A stretch of 64,000 nucleotides of DNA from JAUIAS01 sp030425395. Its GTDB lineage: Bacteria > Pseudomonadota > Alphaproteobacteria > Rhodobacterales > Rhodobacteraceae. The notes under the pieces were generated by a model. It did not search any database and was not told where the DNA came from. It worked only from the letters and a program-made list of their open reading frames with translations. Positions within the stretch are counted from its first letter, which is position 1, and each line of letters starts with the position of its first letter. The DNA lies in contig CP121336.1 in assembly GCA_043553855.1 (NCBI GenBank), forward strand, positions 3,782,001-3,846,000, given 5' to 3'. Position numbers and translations under genes: made by a program. Below, in pieces: positions 8,119 through 16,203 of the stretch.

Positions 8119-8666
8119 GCGTCTTGCTCAGACAGAAACCGCACCTTGCCGATAAACGGCAGGTTCCGGTCGCGCTGCGCGAAATCAATCCCATAGCCGA
8201 CCACGAATTCGTCGGGGATTTCAAAGCCGATCCAGTCGGCGCGGATGTCCACTTCGCGGCGCGATGGCTTGTCGAGCAAGGCAATCGTGCGCAACCGCGC
8301 GGGGCTGCGCGACATCAAAAGGTTGGTCACATGGCTGAGCGTGAAGCCTGTGTCAACGATATCCTCGACCACCAGCACATCGCGCCCTTCGATTGCGCCG
8401 CGCAAATCCTTGAGGATGCGCACCTCGCGACTGGATTCCGTCTGGTCGCCGTATGACGACGCCTCGAGAAAATCGACCTCGATCGGCATATCGAGTTCGC
8501 GCACCAGATCGGCGATAAAGACAAAGCTGCCGCGCAGCAGACCCACCACCACCAGTTTGTCCGTGTCGCGGAATTCGCGTTTGATATCCCGGCTCAATTC
8601 CTCGATCCGGGCCGCAATCGCCTTGGCCGAGATCATCTCGTCGATCACATACGGGTTCTCTGTCAT
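8115..8666 (-). CDS. hpt: Hypoxanthine phosphoribosyltransferase
   Basis: Purine salvage enzyme that joins hypoxanthine (often also guanine) to PRPP. It is 183 residues, the usual size. The PRPP-binding motif VLVVEDIVDTGFTLS, with its adjacent acidic pair, is present. The substrate-side GLLRGSFVFIADL and a C-terminal aromatic region (DEFVVGYGIDF) match the family. The start at 8666 (MTENPYVIDEM) follows GGGGG in the leader; a longer frame reaching 8840 overlaps the divergent neighbour and is not used. It is convergent with the LysR gene and shares four bases with it. Confidence 0.93.
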   Translation of the reverse strand: MTENPYVIDEMISAKAIAARIEELSRDIKREFRDTDKLVVVGLLRGSFVFIADLVRELDMPIEVDFLEASSYGDQTESSREVRILKDLRGAIEGRDVLVVEDIVDTGFTLSHVTNLLMSRSPARLRTIALLDKPSRREVDIRADWIGFEIPDEFVVGYGIDFAQRDRNLPFIGKVRFLSEQDA

Positions 8667-8753
8667 GTCGCCCCCTTGAACTTCGCGTCCATCCATAGGA
8701 CACCGGATACCCGAAAGACCATAGAAAATGCGATAACGAAAAGCTGGCCCGGA

Positions 8754-9212
8754 ATGCCCAAACACGCCGAAACCCGCGTTCTGCCTTACAGCGCGCAGCA
8801 AATGTACGATCTGGTCGCCGATGTCGGGCAATATCCGCAATTCCTGCCGTGGTGCGCGGCGGCGCGCATCCGCTCGGTGACGCCACAGGGCGCGGCACAG
8901 GTGATGGAGGCCGACCTGGTGATTTCGTTCAAGGTGTTTCGCGAACGCTTCGGATCGCGGGTCACGCTCTGGGCCGATGACATGAAGATCGACACCGAAT
9001 ACCTTGATGGGCCGTTCAAATACATGAAATCCAGCTGGGCCTTCCGCGATGTGGACGGCGGTTGCGAAGTGGATTTCTTTGTCGATTTCGAATTCCGCAA
9101 CGCCATGCTTCAGGGCATCATCGGGGTTGTCTTCAACGAGGCCATGCAGCGCATTGTCCGCGCCTTCGAACGCCGCGCGGCCGAGCTTTACGGAGCGTCC
9201 TCCGCCCGGTAA
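8754..9212 (+). CDS. Coq10 / RatA-like START-domain protein
   Basis: A 152-residue member of the SRPBCC (START-like) superfamily, Coq10/RatA branch. It opens with the family pattern HAETRVLPYSAQQMYDLVAD and later has GPFKYMKSSWAF. Coq10 proteins bind ubiquinone and help respiration; E. coli RatA was described as a ribosome-association toxin. The respiratory role is more likely in an alphaproteobacterium. The start at 8754 lacks a strong ribosome site. It is followed by the nitronate monooxygenase gene after nine bases, so the two may be co-transcribed. In many relatives this gene lies beside lipA; here hpt and other genes intervene. Confidence 0.82.
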   Translation: MPKHAETRVLPYSAQQMYDLVADVGQYPQFLPWCAAARIRSVTPQGAAQVMEADLVISFKVFRERFGSRVTLWADDMKIDTEYLDGPFKYMKSSWAFRDVDGGCEVDFFVDFEFRNAMLQGIIGVVFNEAMQRIVRAFERRAAELYGASSAR

Positions 9213-9221
9213 CGTCGAACC

Positions 9222-10289
9222 ATGACCTGGCCCGATACACCGATTACCGACCTCTTCGATATCGCCTTTCCGATTGTTCAGGCACCAATGGCGGGTGCCG
9301 CTTCCCCCGAGATGGCGTCCGCCGTAGCGTCGGCGGGTGGACTAGGATCGCTGGGCTGCGCGGGAATGTCCGCCGAAACCGTGCAAAAGGAAATCGCGGC
9401 GGCGCAGCGCGGGTCCAATCGCCCGGTAAACGTCAACTTTTTCACCCACGCGCCCCCGCAGGATAACCCCGAACTGACACGGGCCGCGATGGAGCGGCTG
9501 GAACCATGGTATGCGCGGCTTGACGCCGGCGCGCCGCACAAGCCGGCCGAGACCACCTTGCCCTTCGATGAGGCGATGTGCGAGGCGATCATCGCCGCAG
9601 GCGCACGGGTTGTGTCGTTCCATTTCGGATTGCCCGCGCCGGATCTGGTTGCCCGGGTCAAGGATGCCGGAATGATTGTCCTGTCCTCTGCAACATCCGT
9701 GGCCGAGGCGCGCTGGCTCGAGGACCGTGGTGCCGATGTGATCGTGGCGCAAGGCGTCGAGGCAGGCGGTCACAACGGATGGTTCCTGCCGCGCAACGGG
9801 GCCGATGTGGCCACCACCATGGCGCTGGTGCCGCGTGTCGTCGATGCGGTGTCGGTGCCGGTGCTGGCCGCCGGAGGCATCGCCGACGGGCGCGGGATCG
9901 CCGCGGCCCTGATGCTGGGCGCAGCCGGGGTGCAAATCGGCACGGCCTTTCTTGCCACGCCGGAATGCCGAACGGCAGAGGTTCACAAACGCGCGGTCGC
10001 GGCGGCAAGCGGGGATGATACACTGGCCACCCGCGCCTATAGCGGGCGGTCGGCGCGGGGCATCGTCAATGCGTATTCCACTGAGATGGCCCGTCACGAC
10101 GACTGGCCGGAGTTCCCGCTGATGAATGCCGCCACCGGCCCGCTGCGCGCCGCCAGCGCCAAGGCTGGCCACGGTGACGCCTTCGCCCTCTGGGCCGGAC
10201 AGGCCGCAGGCCTTGCACGGGCGGAAACAACGACCGAGGTCATGGAACGGCTGATCGCGGAAACAGAGGCGGTTTTGCGGGCAAGGTAG
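9222..10289 (+). CDS. NAD(P)H-dependent flavin oxidoreductase (nitronate monooxygenase family)
   Basis: A 355-residue FMN-binding TIM-barrel protein of the 2-nitropropane dioxygenase / nitronate monooxygenase family, which oxidises alkyl nitronates. The N-terminal FDIAFPIVQAPMAGAASPEM is the usual opening. The conserved phosphate-binding stretch (VPVLAAGGIADGRGIAAALM, then GAAGVQIGTAF) is present around residues 207-247. The segment IVAQGVEAGGHNG contains the histidine used by this family as catalytic base. The family also includes enzymes with other substrates, such as enoyl-ACP reductase-like members, so the exact reaction is not fixed. It follows the Coq10-like gene closely. Confidence 0.85.
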   Translation: MTWPDTPITDLFDIAFPIVQAPMAGAASPEMASAVASAGGLGSLGCAGMSAETVQKEIAAAQRGSNRPVNVNFFTHAPPQDNPELTRAAMERLEPWYARLDAGAPHKPAETTLPFDEAMCEAIIAAGARVVSFHFGLPAPDLVARVKDAGMIVLSSATSVAEARWLEDRGADVIVAQGVEAGGHNGWFLPRNGADVATTMALVPRVVDAVSVPVLAAGGIADGRGIAAALMLGAAGVQIGTAFLATPECRTAEVHKRAVAAASGDDTLATRAYSGRSARGIVNAYSTEMARHDDWPEFPLMNAATGPLRAASAKAGHGDAFALWAGQAAGLARAETTTEVMERLIAETEAVLRAR

Positions 10290-10333
10290 AGTTTTCTTGC
10301 GAACCAACGGGATGATTTGGACGGTCCCGATCG

Positions 10334-10398
10334 TTCTTCTTTCGGCCCTAAATTCTCCGGGGGGAGGCCCGGAACGGGCCGGGGGGCAGCGCCCCCCG
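10334..10398 (-). repeat. Dispersed intergenic repeat, copy B, with GC hairpin
   Basis: On the minus strand: GCCTCCCCCCGGAG, AATTT, then GGGCCGAAAGAAGAA. Beside it is the hairpin GGGGGGCAGCGCCCCCC (10381-10397), a module shared with copy C. It lies between the convergent ends of the nitronate monooxygenase and amt genes and may terminate one or both. Confidence 0.65.
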
Positions 10399-10414
10399 AC
10401 ACCGGTCGTCGTCG

Positions 10415-11596
10415 TTAGCTGCTCATATCATAGGCGCGTTCGCCATGCGCCGACAGGTCAAGCCCGTTGGTCTCGGTTTCTGCATCCACGCGCAAGGGCG
10501 TGATCGCCTTGACCACAAAGATCAGAACCACGGTCATCACGATGGTAAAGACACCCACGATGGCCAGCCCGCCAAGCTGCGCGGCCCAGCTTCCCGCGCC
10601 GAAGACGGCAATCATGATCGTGCCAAAGATGCCGCCAACGCCGTGCACCGCGAACACGTCCAGCGTGTCGTCGATCTTGAGCGTGTTGCGCACAAGGTTC
10701 ACCGCTTCCTGACACAGCACACCGGCCACCGCGCCGATGATCAGCGCCTCGACCGGGCCAACAAACCCCGACGCCGGCGTGATGGAGGCCAGACCGGCAA
10801 TCGTGCCCGTGACCATGCCCACCAATGACGCCTTGCCGAACTTGATCTTTTCCCACAGCGCCCACGTCAGCGACGCCGTCGCCGCCGAAATATGCGTGAC
10901 CGTGATCGCCATTGCCGCGCCCCCGTCGGCGGCCAGTTGCGAGCCACCGTTAAAGCCGAACCAGCCAACCCAGAGCATCGCCGCGCCAATCATCACAAAG
11001 CCGGGGTTATGCGGCGGTGTGGTCTGGTTGCGGCGCGGTCCAAGGAACACGGCAATCAGGATCGCGGCCAGCCCCGCGGTTTCGTGCACGACAATCCCGC
11101 CTGCGAAATCCTTCACGCCGGTTTCGCCAAAGATGCCGCCATCGGCCAGCATCCCGCCACCCCATATCCAATGCACCACGGGCGCATAACACAGCAGCAT
11201 CCACAGCGCCGAAAAGAGCAGGACAAAACCAAAGCCCACACGCTCGACATAGGCCCCCACGATCAGCGCGGGGGTGATGATCGCGAATGTCATCTGAAAG
11301 GCAAAGAACAGCACTTCCGGCAGGTTGCCCGACAGCGACGCGGCGTCCACCCCGGCCAGAAAGAACTTGTCAGTGCCGCCCCAGAACCCGCTTTCGCCAG
11401 AGCCAAAGGCGATCGAATAGCCAAAGACGAACCAAAGAAGGCTCATCAAACAGGCAATTGCATAGCAATGCATGAACACGCTCAGCACATTTCGTGCGCG
11501 CACCAGCCCCCCATAAAAAAGAGCAAGACCCGGCAGGGTCATGAAAAGGACCAGCGCGGTGGCGACGATGATCCAGGCTGTATCGGCACCGTTCAT
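10415..11596 (-). CDS. amt: Ammonium transporter (Amt/MEP/Rh family)
   Basis: A 393-residue inner-membrane ammonium channel with about 11 hydrophobic segments and no cleaved signal peptide, so the N-terminus may face out. Family landmarks include FYGGLVRARNVLSV near residue 30, HWIWGGGMLADGG (first pore histidine region) and VHGVGGIFGTIMI (second pore histidine region). The start at 11596 (MNGADTAWII) has a perfect AGGAGG at good distance. A longer frame to 11734 is not supported. In many Rhodobacterales an amt gene is preceded by glnK for PII control; none is present here. It probably belongs to the nitrogen-limitation response governed by the ntr genes 3 kb away. Confidence 0.93.
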   Translation of the reverse strand: MNGADTAWIIVATALVLFMTLPGLALFYGGLVRARNVLSVFMHCYAIACLMSLLWFVFGYSIAFGSGESGFWGGTDKFFLAGVDAASLSGNLPEVLFFAFQMTFAIITPALIVGAYVERVGFGFVLLFSALWMLLCYAPVVHWIWGGGMLADGGIFGETGVKDFAGGIVVHETAGLAAILIAVFLGPRRNQTTPPHNPGFVMIGAAMLWVGWFGFNGGSQLAADGGAAMAITVTHISAATASLTWALWEKIKFGKASLVGMVTGTIAGLASITPASGFVGPVEALIIGAVAGVLCQEAVNLVRNTLKIDDTLDVFAVHGVGGIFGTIMIAVFGAGSWAAQLGGLAIVGVFTIVMTVVLIFVVKAITPLRVDAETETNGLDLSAHGERAYDMSS

Positions 11597-11768
11597 TTGG
11601 GTTGCCTCCTTGAAATTTGGTTCAGGTTGGCGGTGCTTAAGGCAGGCACAGGACGCAATAAAAAGAGGCAACCACGCCCAGAGGCGCTGAAAAAGCGATC
11701 TCTTGGCCGAGTGCCGCCAAAAGTGGCAGAACATATCTGGGTTTGCTTAAAAAGAGGGCGTTAGTGAA

Positions 11769-12248
11769 TCACGCGATCAGCGCGGCGTGCAGCAGCCTGA
11801 GCGCATGGTCCCGCGCGGCGGCCCGCACCGCATCGCGGCCCAGTGCGCCGAATTCGACCGTTTCGGACAGGCAGTCATGCCCGGTCTGTGCCAGTCCGAA
11901 ACATACGCGGCCTTCGGGTTTGAACTCCGATCCGCCCGGTCCTGCGATGCCGGTGATCGACACTGCCAATCCCGCGTGGGACCGTTCCAGCGCGCCGTTG
12001 GCCATGGCGCGGGCAACCTCTTGCGACACCGCGCCATGCGCGGCGAGGATGGTTTCCGCCACCCCCAGCATTTCGGTCTTGGCGGCATTGGTATAGGTGA
12101 CGAACCCCCGCTCGACCACGGCGGAAGAGCCCGGAATATCGGTCAGGGCGGCGGCCACCATTCCGCCTGTGCAGCTTTCTGCGGTGGCGATCATCTCGCC
12201 GCGCGCGCGGGCGGCATCCAGCACCGCAATGGCCAGATCCCGGCTCAT
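11769..12248 (-). CDS. CinA-family nicotinamide-nucleotide amidohydrolase (PncC)
   Basis: A 159-residue stand-alone CinA C-terminal domain, the PncC type, which deamidates nicotinamide mononucleotide in NAD recycling. Family hallmarks are AESCTGGMVAAALTDIPGSS near the N-terminus and SITGIAGPGGSEFKPEGRVC. The N-terminal MoaB-like domain of full-length CinA is absent, as is usual for this form. Its ATG overlaps the TGA of pgpA, so it is translationally coupled as the last gene of the leftward operon ispDF-pgpA-cinA. Confidence 0.9.
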   Translation of the reverse strand: MSRDLAIAVLDAARARGEMIATAESCTGGMVAAALTDIPGSSAVVERGFVTYTNAAKTEMLGVAETILAAHGAVSQEVARAMANGALERSHAGLAVSITGIAGPGGSEFKPEGRVCFGLAQTGHDCLSETVEFGALGRDAVRAAARDHALRLLHAALIA

Positions 12249-12742
12249 CCCATCATCCCATGCCAAGCGCCGCCGATGATCGTGACGCAGATCGCGGCGA
12301 ACACGCCCGCGATGACATCGTCCAGCATCACGCCCAACGCATCGCCGCGCCGGTCGGCCCAGCCGACAAGCCACGGCTTCCAGATGTCGAACAGCCTGAA
12401 AAGGGCAAAGGCCGCGATCCAGCCCGGCCACAGCGCCGTGATATCAAGACCGTGCCGCGTTGCGGGCAGCGACAGCGCCATCAGCGCGATCCACTGGCCC
12501 GCCACCTCGTCAATCACGATTTCGGACGGATCATGGTCGGCTTGACCGGCGGTCATTTGCGCCGTGGCCCACCATCCGGCCACAATGACCAGGATAATGC
12601 CCACCCCCAAAAGGGGCGCACCGCCCAGCACGTGCAATGCCCAGCCCAGAGGCAACGCCACCAGCGACCCCCACGTGCCGGGTGCCGGGCGCAGGTAGCC
12701 GGTGCCGAACACCGTGCCGATCATCCTTGCAAAGGTGTTCAT
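12245..12742 (-). CDS. pgpA: Phosphatidylglycerophosphatase A
   Basis: Membrane phosphatase that removes phosphate from phosphatidylglycerol-phosphate, the last step of phosphatidylglycerol synthesis. It has 165 residues and three or four hydrophobic segments. The PgpA signature is present: GTGYLRPAPGTWGSL at the N-terminus, DPSEIVIDEVAGQW in the middle, and a C-terminal GVMLDDVIAGVFA. The start at 12742 overlaps the ispDF stop in an ATGA junction, and its own stop overlaps the cinA start the same way. The upstream extension of the frame is shadow sequence of ispDF. Confidence 0.92.
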   Translation of the reverse strand: MNTFARMIGTVFGTGYLRPAPGTWGSLVALPLGWALHVLGGAPLLGVGIILVIVAGWWATAQMTAGQADHDPSEIVIDEVAGQWIALMALSLPATRHGLDITALWPGWIAAFALFRLFDIWKPWLVGWADRRGDALGVMLDDVIAGVFAAICVTIIGGAWHGMMG

Positions 12743-13902
12743 GGCGCCACCAGACTTGCCGTCGCCAGCGCCGCGATGCCCTCGCTCCGCCCGGTAAAAC
12801 CAAGACGTTCCGAAGTGGTCGCCTTGACCGATACGCGATCCGGGGCCAGATCCATGATCCGGGCCATTTCCGCCTGCATGGCCTGCGCGTGCGGGCCGAT
12901 TTTGGGGCGCTCGCAAACCAGGGTGACATCCACATTCGACACCCCAAAGCCCCGCGAGCGGGCCAGCTCGACTGCATGGCGCAGGAAAATCTCGCTCGCC
13001 GCGCCCTTCCATTGTGGATCGCTGGGGGGGAAGTGACGCCCGATATCGCCCTCGGCCAGCGCGCCATAAATCGCGTCTGTCACCGCATGCATGGCGACAT
13101 CAGCGTCGGAATGGCCATCAAGCCGCTGGTCATGCGGGATTTTGATGCCGCATAGCGTGACGTGATCCCCCGGAACGAAACGGTGCACGTCATAGCCGTT
13201 GCCAAGCCTGATATCCATCTGTCTTCCCAATATGCGCGCGGCCCGGTCGAAATCGTCCGCGGTGGTGATCTTGATGTTCTCTGCTTTGCCCGCAACGATG
13301 GCGACGTGCAACCCCGCCGCACGGGCAATCGCCACATCGTCCGCGGCGCTTGCGGCGGCAGTCTCGGGCGCGGCCTCATGGACGGCCTCATGGGCGGCAA
13401 GGATCGCATCAAAGTGAAACCCCTGCGGGGTTTGCGCGGCGAACAGTCCGGTGCGGTCACGGGTTCCGGTCACAGCGCCGTCCGCCCCGGTCCACAAGGC
13501 ATCGGTCACAGCCAGCCCCGGTGCTGCGCCGGGCGACGTGTCCAGCGCGTCGATCACGGCACTGATGGTCTGCGCGTCGATGCAGGGGCGGGCAACGTCA
13601 TGAATCAGAACGTTGGTGACATCGCTTCCCGCCAGCGCGCGCAGCCCACAACGTACTGTGTCAGAACGTTGCGCGCCTCCCGCGCACAGGGTCAGATCCC
13701 CGCGCGCACCATAGCGTTCCCAGCCAGTGGGATCATCGGGATTGAGCACGACAACCACCCGGTCGATGCGCGGATGCGCGGCAAACCGTGCGATGGTCCA
13801 GTCCGCAACCGCGCGGCCCGCAATGTCGCGCCATTGCTTGGCCAGCCCGCCCCCGGCCCGGAGACCGCGTCCCGCGGCCACGATCACTGCGGCGTTTGTC
13901 AT
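12739..13902 (-). CDS. ispDF: Bifunctional IspD/IspF isoprenoid enzyme
   Basis: A 387-residue fusion catalysing two steps of the non-mevalonate isoprenoid pathway. The N-terminal half (residues 1 to about 225) is 2-C-methyl-D-erythritol 4-phosphate cytidylyltransferase with the nucleotide-binding AAGRGLRAGGGLAKQW. The C-terminal half (from about 230) is 2-C-methyl-D-erythritol 2,4-cyclodiphosphate synthase with the metal site GYDVHRF and DGHSDADVAMHAVTDAIYGA. Such fusions are common in alphaproteobacteria and are two separate proteins in E. coli. It heads the coupled operon ispDF-pgpA-cinA and is divergent from the dusB-ntr operon. Confidence 0.95.
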   Translation of the reverse strand: MTNAAVIVAAGRGLRAGGGLAKQWRDIAGRAVADWTIARFAAHPRIDRVVVVLNPDDPTGWERYGARGDLTLCAGGAQRSDTVRCGLRALAGSDVTNVLIHDVARPCIDAQTISAVIDALDTSPGAAPGLAVTDALWTGADGAVTGTRDRTGLFAAQTPQGFHFDAILAAHEAVHEAAPETAAASAADDVAIARAAGLHVAIVAGKAENIKITTADDFDRAARILGRQMDIRLGNGYDVHRFVPGDHVTLCGIKIPHDQRLDGHSDADVAMHAVTDAIYGALAEGDIGRHFPPSDPQWKGAASEIFLRHAVELARSRGFGVSNVDVTLVCERPKIGPHAQAMQAEMARIMDLAPDRVSVKATTSERLGFTGRSEGIAALATASLVAP

Positions 13903-13950
13903 GGCGGCCTTTGCCCTTTGTGGTCACGGCGTCTGCGTTTCGGCGCAAGA

Positions 13951-14111
13951 TTTAGGCCGAGTTTGCAGCTTAGGCAATCATGATGCGGATCAAGGGGAGC
14001 GTTGCCTAAAAAATAGGCAAATGCCGTTTTTGCGGCCTTGCATTCCGGTCCAGCCATTGAGACTGCACCCCGCGCCCCATATGGTCGCGGTAGATGCACA
14101 AGGTTTAGGCA
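13951..14111. promoter_or_regulatory. Cluster of TTTAGGC motifs and a TTGCCTA dyad upstream of dusB-ntrBC
   Basis: The ispDF-dusB gap carries TTTAGGC or TTAGGCA at 13951, 13970 and 14104. It also has a perfect dyad TTGCCTA-AAAAA-TAGGCAA at 14002-14020. The repeated element in a divergent control region suggests an operator, possibly for autoregulation by NtrC, which is known for the homologous operon in rhizobia. Assignment to a protein is inference. Confidence 0.45.
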
Positions 14112-14113
14112 GT

Positions 14114-15097
14114 TTGACCGTTCCTCTGAAAGACATGATTCTGGATCCGGCGGTGTTCCTTGCCCCCATGGCGGGCATCACCGACCGGCCCACCCGCGAT
14201 CTGGTGGCCGGTTTTGGCGCGGGGCTGGTGGTCAGCGAAATGGTGGCCAGTCAGGAAATGGTGCAGGCCAAGGCCGGGGTACGGGAAAAGGCCGAACTGG
14301 GCGCGGATGTTGTCGGCACGGCGGTTCAAATCGCGGGCCGCGATCCACATTGGATGGCCGAAGCCGCACGCATGGTCGAAGCAAACGGCGCGCGGATCAT
14401 CGACATCAACATGGGCTGTCCCGCCAAGAAGGTGGTGGGCGGCTATTCCGGCTCGGCGTTGATGCGCGACCCGGATCACGCGCTGCGCCTGATCGAGGCG
14501 GTCGTGGGCGCGGTGTCCGTGCCGGTCACGCTCAAGACCCGGCTGGGATGGGACGACGATTGCCTGAACGCGCCGCTGCTGGCACGACGGGCGCAGGACG
14601 CGGGCGTGGCCATGGTCACGATCCATGGTCGCACGCGCTGTCAGTTCTACAAGGGCCGCGCGGATTGGGATGCAATTTCGGCTGTGGTCGCCGCGCTGGA
14701 TGTGCCGGTGATTGCAAATGGCGATATCGTGGACACCGCTACGGCGCGCGCGGCGTTGAACCGGTCCGGTGCGCGCGGCGTGATGGTCGGGCGCGGGGCA
14801 CAGGGGCGGCCGTGGCGTCTGTGCCAGATCGCCGCCGGACTTGCGGGACGGCCCGAACCAACGGCCCCGCGCGGCGCGGCGCTGGCCGACATCGTGGATG
14901 CACACTACGTTTCGCTGCTGTCGTTCTATGGCCGCGATCTGGGGGTGCGCGTGTCGCGCAAACATCTGGGCTGGTACATGGACGATGCGGGCACGCCGCC
15001 CGCGTTGCGCCGCGAGGTGCTGACCGAACGCGATCCCGAACAGGTGCGTCGACGTCTGGCCATGGCCATCACTCAAGGCGAAAGGGACGTCGCATGA
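14114..15097 (+). CDS. dusB: tRNA-dihydrouridine synthase (NifR3/DusB)
   Basis: FMN-dependent enzyme that reduces uridines in the tRNA D-loop. Characteristic stretches are VFLAPMAGITDRPTRDLV, DINMGCPAKKVVGGYSGSA (with the catalytic cysteine) and IHGRTRCQFYKG. It is the first gene of the ntr operon and was historically called nifR3. The start is uncertain. TTG at 14114 gives MTVPLKDMILDPAVF (327 residues), which fits the family and keeps an upstream TTTAGGC motif outside the coding region. ATG at 14081 or ATG at 14135 are alternatives. The stop overlaps the ntrB start in ATGA. Confidence 0.9.
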   Translation: MTVPLKDMILDPAVFLAPMAGITDRPTRDLVAGFGAGLVVSEMVASQEMVQAKAGVREKAELGADVVGTAVQIAGRDPHWMAEAARMVEANGARIIDINMGCPAKKVVGGYSGSALMRDPDHALRLIEAVVGAVSVPVTLKTRLGWDDDCLNAPLLARRAQDAGVAMVTIHGRTRCQFYKGRADWDAISAVVAALDVPVIANGDIVDTATARAALNRSGARGVMVGRGAQGRPWRLCQIAAGLAGRPEPTAPRGAALADIVDAHYVSLLSFYGRDLGVRVSRKHLGWYMDDAGTPPALRREVLTERDPEQVRRRLAMAITQGERDVA

Positions 15098-16203
15098 TCT
15101 CCGATACTTCCATATGGGCCTCTCTGCCGGTTCCGGCTTTTCTGATCGACGCCGCCGATACCATCCTCGATGTGAATTCCGCCGCCGAAGGGTTTCTGAA
15201 TGCCTCGGCGCGCACGGTGGTGGGCACGCCGGTTTGGGATCTGGTCGCGGTGGATGCGCCGCTTGAGGAAGCGTTCGAGCGCGCCCGCGCCAATGGCACG
15301 CCACTGTTTGTCAACGATGTCGATGTGGGCACCGGAAGCCGCGCGCCCTTGCAATGCGGATTGCAGGTGGCACCCTTGATGGACCATCCCGGCATCATGC
15401 TGATGCTGATTTCCCCGCGCGAACTGGCCGGGCGCATGACCCAGAGCCATTCGGTCAAATCCGCGGCACGTTCGGCCATCGGCATGGCCGAGATGCTGGC
15501 CCATGAGATCAAGAACCCGCTCGCAGGGATCACGGGGGCCGCGCAGTTGCTGAGCATGAACCTGTCCGCCGAGGATCTGGAACTGACCGATCTGATCGTG
15601 GCCGAAGGGCGGCGGATCGTGAAACTGCTGGAACAGGTCGAACAATTCGGCAACCTCAGCCCGCCGGATCAAAAGCCGGTCAATATCCATGATGTTCTGG
15701 ATCGGGCGCGGCGGTCGGCGACGCTGGGCTTTGGTGCCCATATGAAGATCATCGAGGAATACGACCCGTCGCTGCCCTTGGCATATGGCGACCCCGATCA
15801 GCTTCTTCAGGTGGTTCTCAACCTGCTCAAGAACGCCTCCGAGGCCGCCGATCCCAAAGGTGGCAAGATCCGCATGCGCACGTTCTTTGAACATTCCTTT
15901 GGCTTGCGGCGCAGCGATGGCACCGGCCAGTCGCTGCCGCTCCAGATCGAGATCATCGACGACGGGCCGGGCCTGCCGGACAAGATCAAGGGCGATATCT
16001 TTGATCCCTTTGTGTCTGGACGCGAAAACGGCACCGGTCTGGGTTTGGCTCTGGTGAGCAAGATCCTGTCGGATCACGACGGCTGGATTTCGGTGACGTC
16101 AACACCCGGACACACGGTTTTCCGCCTGTCTCTGCCGCGTGTTCCGCGGGAAAAGGCCGCACAGGCCAACGATACGCCCCCCACTTCTGAGGAGATTTCC
16201 TGA
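15094..16203 (+). CDS. ntrB: Nitrogen regulation sensor kinase NtrB
   Basis: Cytoplasmic histidine kinase/phosphatase that senses nitrogen status through PII and controls NtrC. It is 369 residues with no membrane segment. Residues about 8-108 form a PAS domain. The phosphoacceptor is His137 in MLAHEIKNPLAGI. The ATPase domain follows with LLNLLKNASEA (N box), DDGPGLP and NGTGLGLALV (G boxes). It overlaps dusB by four bases and ntrC by one, so it is translationally coupled on both sides. The order dusB-ntrB-ntrC is the standard one in alphaproteobacteria. Confidence 0.95.
   Translation: MISDTSIWASLPVPAFLIDAADTILDVNSAAEGFLNASARTVVGTPVWDLVAVDAPLEEAFERARANGTPLFVNDVDVGTGSRAPLQCGLQVAPLMDHPGIMLMLISPRELAGRMTQSHSVKSAARSAIGMAEMLAHEIKNPLAGITGAAQLLSMNLSAEDLELTDLIVAEGRRIVKLLEQVEQFGNLSPPDQKPVNIHDVLDRARRSATLGFGAHMKIIEEYDPSLPLAYGDPDQLLQVVLNLLKNASEAADPKGGKIRMRTFFEHSFGLRRSDGTGQSLPLQIEIIDDGPGLPDKIKGDIFDPFVSGRENGTGLGLALVSKILSDHDGWISVTSTPGHTVFRLSLPRVPREKAAQANDTPPTSEEIS

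Noticed and set aside
14105..15304. Minus-strand frame of about 399 codons over dusB and ntrB
   Set aside because: Antisense shadow. The composition is unlike a protein and the sense strand carries clear conserved genes.
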